Of a stretch of 8,496 bases of DNA, positions 5,845 through 8,496 are shown one piece after another (the first letter of the stretch is position 1; every line of letters starts with the position of its first letter). The notes beneath the pieces are model-generated. The model was not told the origin of the DNA. It searched no databases and saw only the letters and a program-made list of their open reading frames with translations. The position numbers were made by a program, and so were the translations under genes. The stretch is from contig JAOUDT010000044.1 in the NCBI GenBank assembly GCA_029859145.1, positions 1-8,496 on the forward strand, read 5' to 3'. The stretch is from Dehalococcoidia bacterium. GTDB lineage: Bacteria > Chloroflexota > Dehalococcoidia > GIF9 > AB-539-J10.

Positions 5845-6537
5845 ATGAGCGGAGGAAAGATAGCACTTCTTGTTTTCGGAATCATTTTTCTATTGATATC
5901 CATAGCTTTAATAGCTGGTGGCGGGACTCTGCTGTGGGTGAATGGCAGATATCTTGATAGTGCGGGATATTTAGCCTCAGACACTGTACATATCGAGAGA
6001 AACTCGTATGCCGTTGTTGCTGGTCCTATCGAGTTAGATGAAACGGCAGTGAGAGTCTTGAGATCTATAGGAGTAATTACGGTTTTTGAATTTCAAGGCG
6101 AGAACAATGACCCTTCGAAGCAAATTTTCATGGGTGTGGCTGACGAGGTAGAACTGGAAGACTATCTTGACAACGTCGACTACGACGAAATTGATAATAT
6201 TGGCTTCGGTTGGCGTCTAGATTTCAACAGAATAACATATACTAATCATCCCGGTAACTATGAGCCATCACCTCCTGCTTCTGAATCTATATGGGCTGCT
6301 TCTGCAGTCGGAACCGCAAGCCAGACACTGGTCTGGGAAACAAGAGCAGGCAGTTATTCAATAGTGGTGATGAATGATGATGGTTCAAGAGGTGTTGATC
6401 TTGATGTAATCTTCAAAGCTAAAATACCCTCACTGGTTGGCTTTGGCGTGGGATTACTTGTAGGGGGCATAGTATTGCTAGCCGTAGCGAGCTTGATGAT
6501 TTTTCTTGCCGTACGTCGAAAAGCGGCCGAAGGATAA
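5845..6537 (+). CDS. Conserved-type envelope protein with two membrane helices, unknown function
   Basis: GGAGG at 5833-5837, seven bases before ATG 5845, fixes the start, giving 230 aa; the frame is open further upstream but without any comparable ribosome site. Residues ~5-31 form a first hydrophobic helix with a GGG turn, residues ~32-192 a polar, probably extracytoplasmic beta-rich domain, and residues ~196-223 a second glycine-rich helix followed by RRK. Notable motifs in the domain are FMGVADEVELEDYLDNVDYDEI, WAAS..GTASQTLVWE and YSIVVMNDDGSRGVDLDV. I recall similar unnamed proteins from Actinobacteria, with the same WAAS...W...G.....MN.DGS.GV pattern, but no function is known to me. 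A role in envelope sensing or stress is only a guess. The gene is divergent from the FAD oxidoreductase gene across a shared control region, so the two may be co-regulated. No clear terminator follows it. Confidence 0.8.
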   Translation: MSGGKIALLVFGIIFLLISIALIAGGGTLLWVNGRYLDSAGYLASDTVHIERNSYAVVAGPIELDETAVRVLRSIGVITVFEFQGENNDPSKQIFMGVADEVELEDYLDNVDYDEIDNIGFGWRLDFNRITYTNHPGNYEPSPPASESIWAASAVGTASQTLVWETRAGSYSIVVMNDDGSRGVDLDVIFKAKIPSLVGFGVGLLVGGIVLLAVASLMIFLAVRRKAAEG

Positions 6538-6741
6538 AAGGCTTGGAACCTAAAGGCATGTGACCTGCCCCGACGATAGTATTACGTGTTACCTCATGAC
6601 TATAGATAAGATAGCTTCAGGAGCTGGTCAGAATGGATCGATGATTGATAAGAGATTCTAAGATTCGGTTGATGCATTAGGCTTGTTTACCGAGCAATAT
6701 CGCGACAGATGAGGAAATTCTCTCTCTAGTATTGGTAATAT

Positions 6742-7539
6742 ATGGATGTCCCCTTCTCAAGATGGCACCGGGCAATTGAAAAGCGTAGGTCACGCAGGCA
6801 TTTCGATCCAAATCTACCCATAGCACCAGAGGCCCTGGCAGCTCTGGACAAGGTCTGCAACCAGTTCACTCCATTTACCGACGCTCGTTCACGTCTTGAA
6901 ACTGAATCGGCAGAGAGCGTTTTCAAAGGCATTATTGGCAGCTACGGCAAGGTAAAAGGCGCCCCAGCGTTCATTGCTTTCATCGGAAACATGGATGGTC
7001 CGTTTGTCCAGGAGAAGGTTGGCTACACGGGTGAGGCAATCATCTTGGAGGCGACAGCTTTGGGATTAGATACTTGTTGGGTCGGCGGCTTCTTCAGGCC
7101 GGAGGTCGTGGCCTCTCTTGTGGGAGTGAGCAATAAAGAACGGGTACTGGCCGTAACTCCGGTGGGTCATGCCCTAGAGTTGGAGTCGTGGGAGGAGAAG
7201 TTGATGGCCCGCTTTGGCCGGTCACATAATCGTCTGCCGCTTTCCAAGCTGGCTAGAGGCTTGCCAAGGGAGAGGTGGCCGGACTGGATAAACGGATCTC
7301 TTGAAGCTGCCAGGCTCGCTCCTTCTGCTGCGAATCGTCAGCCGTGGGGCTTTGACGTGCAAGAAGACGGTATCACAGTTTTCGTAAGGACCAGCGGGCC
7401 AGAGTTCAATGTCTCTAAACGTCTGGATTGCGGTATTGCGATGCTACATCTGGAAGTGGCTGCTGGTAACTCTGGCTGTAGAGGGGAATGGGAATTCCTA
7501 CCGTCTCCACAGGTAGCCAAATTCAAGATTCGTTCCTAA
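6742..7539 (+). CDS. TM1586-type nitroreductase family protein (FMN-dependent, predicted)
   Basis: The product is 265 aa. The N-terminal W..AI.KRRSRR.FDP block (residues 8-23) holds the RRSRR that binds the FMN phosphate in nitroreductases. GEAIILEATALGLDTCWVGGF (97-117) is the family's core helix and strand. A second half-repeat, beginning around residue 178, carries ARLAPSAANRQPWGF (190-204). This double arrangement fits the putative TM1586 nitroreductase family rather than the classical single-domain dimeric enzymes. It probably reduces a small molecule with NAD(P)H, but the substrate cannot be read from the sequence. No signal peptide is seen. There is no Shine-Dalgarno site close to ATG 6742; TAGTAT at 6727-6732 would place transcription start almost at the ATG, so a leaderless mRNA is possible. 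The upstream 204 bases (6538-6741) hold nothing else I can call. The gene converges on arsM. Confidence 0.85.
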   Translation: MDVPFSRWHRAIEKRRSRRHFDPNLPIAPEALAALDKVCNQFTPFTDARSRLETESAESVFKGIIGSYGKVKGAPAFIAFIGNMDGPFVQEKVGYTGEAIILEATALGLDTCWVGGFFRPEVVASLVGVSNKERVLAVTPVGHALELESWEEKLMARFGRSHNRLPLSKLARGLPRERWPDWINGSLEAARLAPSAANRQPWGFDVQEDGITVFVRTSGPEFNVSKRLDCGIAMLHLEVAAGNSGCRGEWEFLPSPQVAKFKIRS

Positions 7540-7734
7540 CACGTTCTCCTGGACTTGACGCGGGAGGCAAGTGACGGAAGCCTGTGTTGTTACCCCTGAC
7601 GTGGCAAAAGGACAATTTGTTAACATTTGTACTATTGTGTCATCTCGATAGGCTGTAATTGCCATTGATCTCCCTTGTGGATGAGATGGCCGACACCGGG
7701 AACAACAGGTTGATATTCAGTACCCTATTTCCTC

Positions 7735-7758
7735 TAATCTGTGAAGATAAACAGATTA
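7735..7758. repeat. 8-bp inverted repeat, AT-rich hairpin
   Basis: TAATCTGT (7735-7742) and ACAGATTA (7751-7758) are perfect complements around an 8-base loop. No T-run follows. It may be a weak hairpin or a protein-binding site; its position between convergent genes favours a 3'-end structure. Confidence 0.45.
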
Positions 7759-7771
7759 CTATGTTAAGACT

Positions 7772-7799
7772 AAGACTTCGCTGCTAGCAGGGTCTTTTT
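7772..7799 (+). terminator. Rho-independent terminator for the nitroreductase gene
   Basis: AAGACT (7772-7777) pairs with GGTCTT (7791-7796), giving 6 bp with one G-U pair. The self-complementary CTGCTAGCAG (7781-7790) lies inside the loop. The T-run TTTTT (7795-7799) overlaps and follows the right arm. The stem is modest but placed as expected, about 230 bases after the stop. Confidence 0.45.
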
Positions 7800-7834
7800 G
7801 GCTACCCAGCAGGGCATAGCCTTGCTGGGTAGCC
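7800..7834. repeat. Perfect 12-bp hairpin between convergent genes
   Basis: GGCTACCCAGCA (7800-7811) and TGCTGGGTAGCC (7823-7834) are exact complements around an 11-base loop, making this by far the strongest stem-loop in the window. On the minus strand it lies 9 bases after the arsM stop and probably marks its 3' end. No T-run follows on either strand; minus-strand reading gives AAAAA after the stem. It may act as a barrier, a processing or stability stem, or part of a two-way terminator with 7772-7799. Confidence 0.6.
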
Positions 7835-7843
7835 CGACCGGCT

Positions 7844-8496
7844 TCATTTCTTCAAAGCGGAAACCTTCATGCTGATGATGGACGATGCCACCTTTTTGAC
7901 CTGTGCGGGAGTGATATGCGCCTCTTGAACCACCGCCTTAACAGTGGGGTCATTGGCCATGTCGTCAGTAGGGAAGACAGTTTCGTCAACTACTTCTACT
8001 TGCGTAAACCCCGCTGCCTTGATAGCTTCAAGATAATCGATTTTCTTGCTGGCTCCGGCAATACAACCCACGTAAGCTTCAACGGAGTTCAATATTTCTC
8101 GCGGCAGGTCACCCAGTAGTACGATATCCGAGACCATCAACCTACCACCGGGTTTCAAGACTCTGAAAGCCTCTTTGAAGACTTTAGGCTTGTCTTGAGA
8201 TAGGTTAATGACGCAGTTTGAGATAATCACATCTACCGAATTATCTGCCACTGGTAGATTTTCGATTTCTCCCAATCGGAACTCTACGTTCTGATAATTC
8301 CCCTGGCGGACATTCTCGCGGGCCTTATCTAGCATCTCCGGAGTCATATCCACACCGATAACCTTGCCTTGAGGGCCGACCCGTGAAGCTGCCAGAAAGC
8401 AGTCAAATCCGGCCCCAGAACCCAAATCCAGGACCACCTCTCCCTCTTTCAAAGAGGCCAAGGCTACGGGGTTACCGCAACCTAATCCCAAATTAG
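7844..8496 (-). CDS. arsM: Arsenite S-adenosylmethionine methyltransferase ArsM (5' partial)
   Basis: The frame is open to the window edge (first full codon AAT at 8494-8492), so the true start and about the first 50-70 residues are missing; the TTG at 8491 lies inside the conserved NLGLGCGNP block and is not a start. Numbering from that Asn, the class I methyltransferase motif LDLGSGAGFD spans residues 22-31, followed by IGVDMTPEML (46-55) and ISNCVINL (91-98). The three arsenic-binding cysteines of the family are visible: C6 (GLGCGNP), C94 (SNCVINL) and C144 (YVGCIAGA). They match Cys72, Cys174 and Cys224 of the characterised algal enzyme, as I recall the alignment. The enzyme methylates As(III) to mono-, di- and trimethyl forms with SAM and thiols, in the cytoplasm. 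No arsR or other ars gene is in view; they may lie beyond the edge. Confidence 0.9.
   Translation of the reverse strand, partial: NLGLGCGNPVALASLKEGEVVLDLGSGAGFDCFLAASRVGPQGKVIGVDMTPEMLDKARENVRQGNYQNVEFRLGEIENLPVADNSVDVIISNCVINLSQDKPKVFKEAFRVLKPGGRLMVSDIVLLGDLPREILNSVEAYVGCIAGASKKIDYLEAIKAAGFTQVEVVDETVFPTDDMANDPTVKAVVQEAHITPAQVKKVASSIISMKVSALKK

Larger units (their letters stand above)
7540..7843. other. 304-base convergent intergenic region
   Basis: This lies between the nitroreductase stop and the arsM stop. The first ~190 bases hold no ORF with a ribosome site and no recognisable RNA. The last ~110 bases hold three stem-loops, listed separately (7735-7758, 7772-7799, 7800-7834), which presumably end transcription from both sides. 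Confidence 0.6.

Overview
The window looks like part of a bacterial chromosome, most plausibly from an uncultured Chloroflexota member (Dehalococcoidia-like). This is an inference. It rests on the CFI-box/B-repeat surface protein, the TM1586-type nitroreductase, the ArsM type, the bacterial sigma-70 promoters and Shine-Dalgarno sites, and the known presence of heliorhodopsins in Chloroflexota and other monoderm lineages. No rRNA, tRNA, transposase, CRISPR array or phage gene is visible.

Layout. 1-735 (+): the 3' end of a secreted, membrane-anchored protein with divergent InlB-type B-repeats and a C-terminal CFI box. 840-2263 (+): a near-consensus promoter, a 59-codon Cys/Trp-rich small ORF with a TTG start, and an overlapping PAS/HD-GYP signalling gene. 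2264-2722: a gap with no convincing gene. 2723-3490 (-): a heliorhodopsin gene with its own perfect TTGACA-N17-TATAAT promoter. 3655-5508 (-): a large FAD oxidoreductase of the CrtI/CrtISO/RetSat superfamily, carrying a degenerate GltD-type iron-sulphur module at its C-terminus. 5509-5844: a divergent control region rich in inverted repeats. 5845-6537 (+): a protein with two membrane helices flanking an extracytoplasmic domain. 6742-7539 (+): a TM1586-like nitroreductase. 7540-7843: a convergent intergenic region with three hairpins. 7844-8496 (-): an arsenite methyltransferase (arsM), cut by the window edge.

The centre of interest is the heliorhodopsin and oxidoreductase pair, read in the same direction. 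Heliorhodopsin binds retinal. The oxidoreductase belongs to the superfamily that contains phytoene desaturases, carotenoid isomerases and retinol saturase. The pair may therefore be a light-sensing or retinoid/carotenoid-handling unit, possibly with the divergent two-helix envelope protein as a third member. This is inference from adjacency. No carotenoid-cleaving oxygenase (Blh/Brp) or other carotenoid gene is in view, and the heliorhodopsin promoter allows it to be expressed on its own. A second unit of interest is the Cys/Trp-rich small ORF that is probably co-transcribed with the HD-GYP phosphodiesterase.
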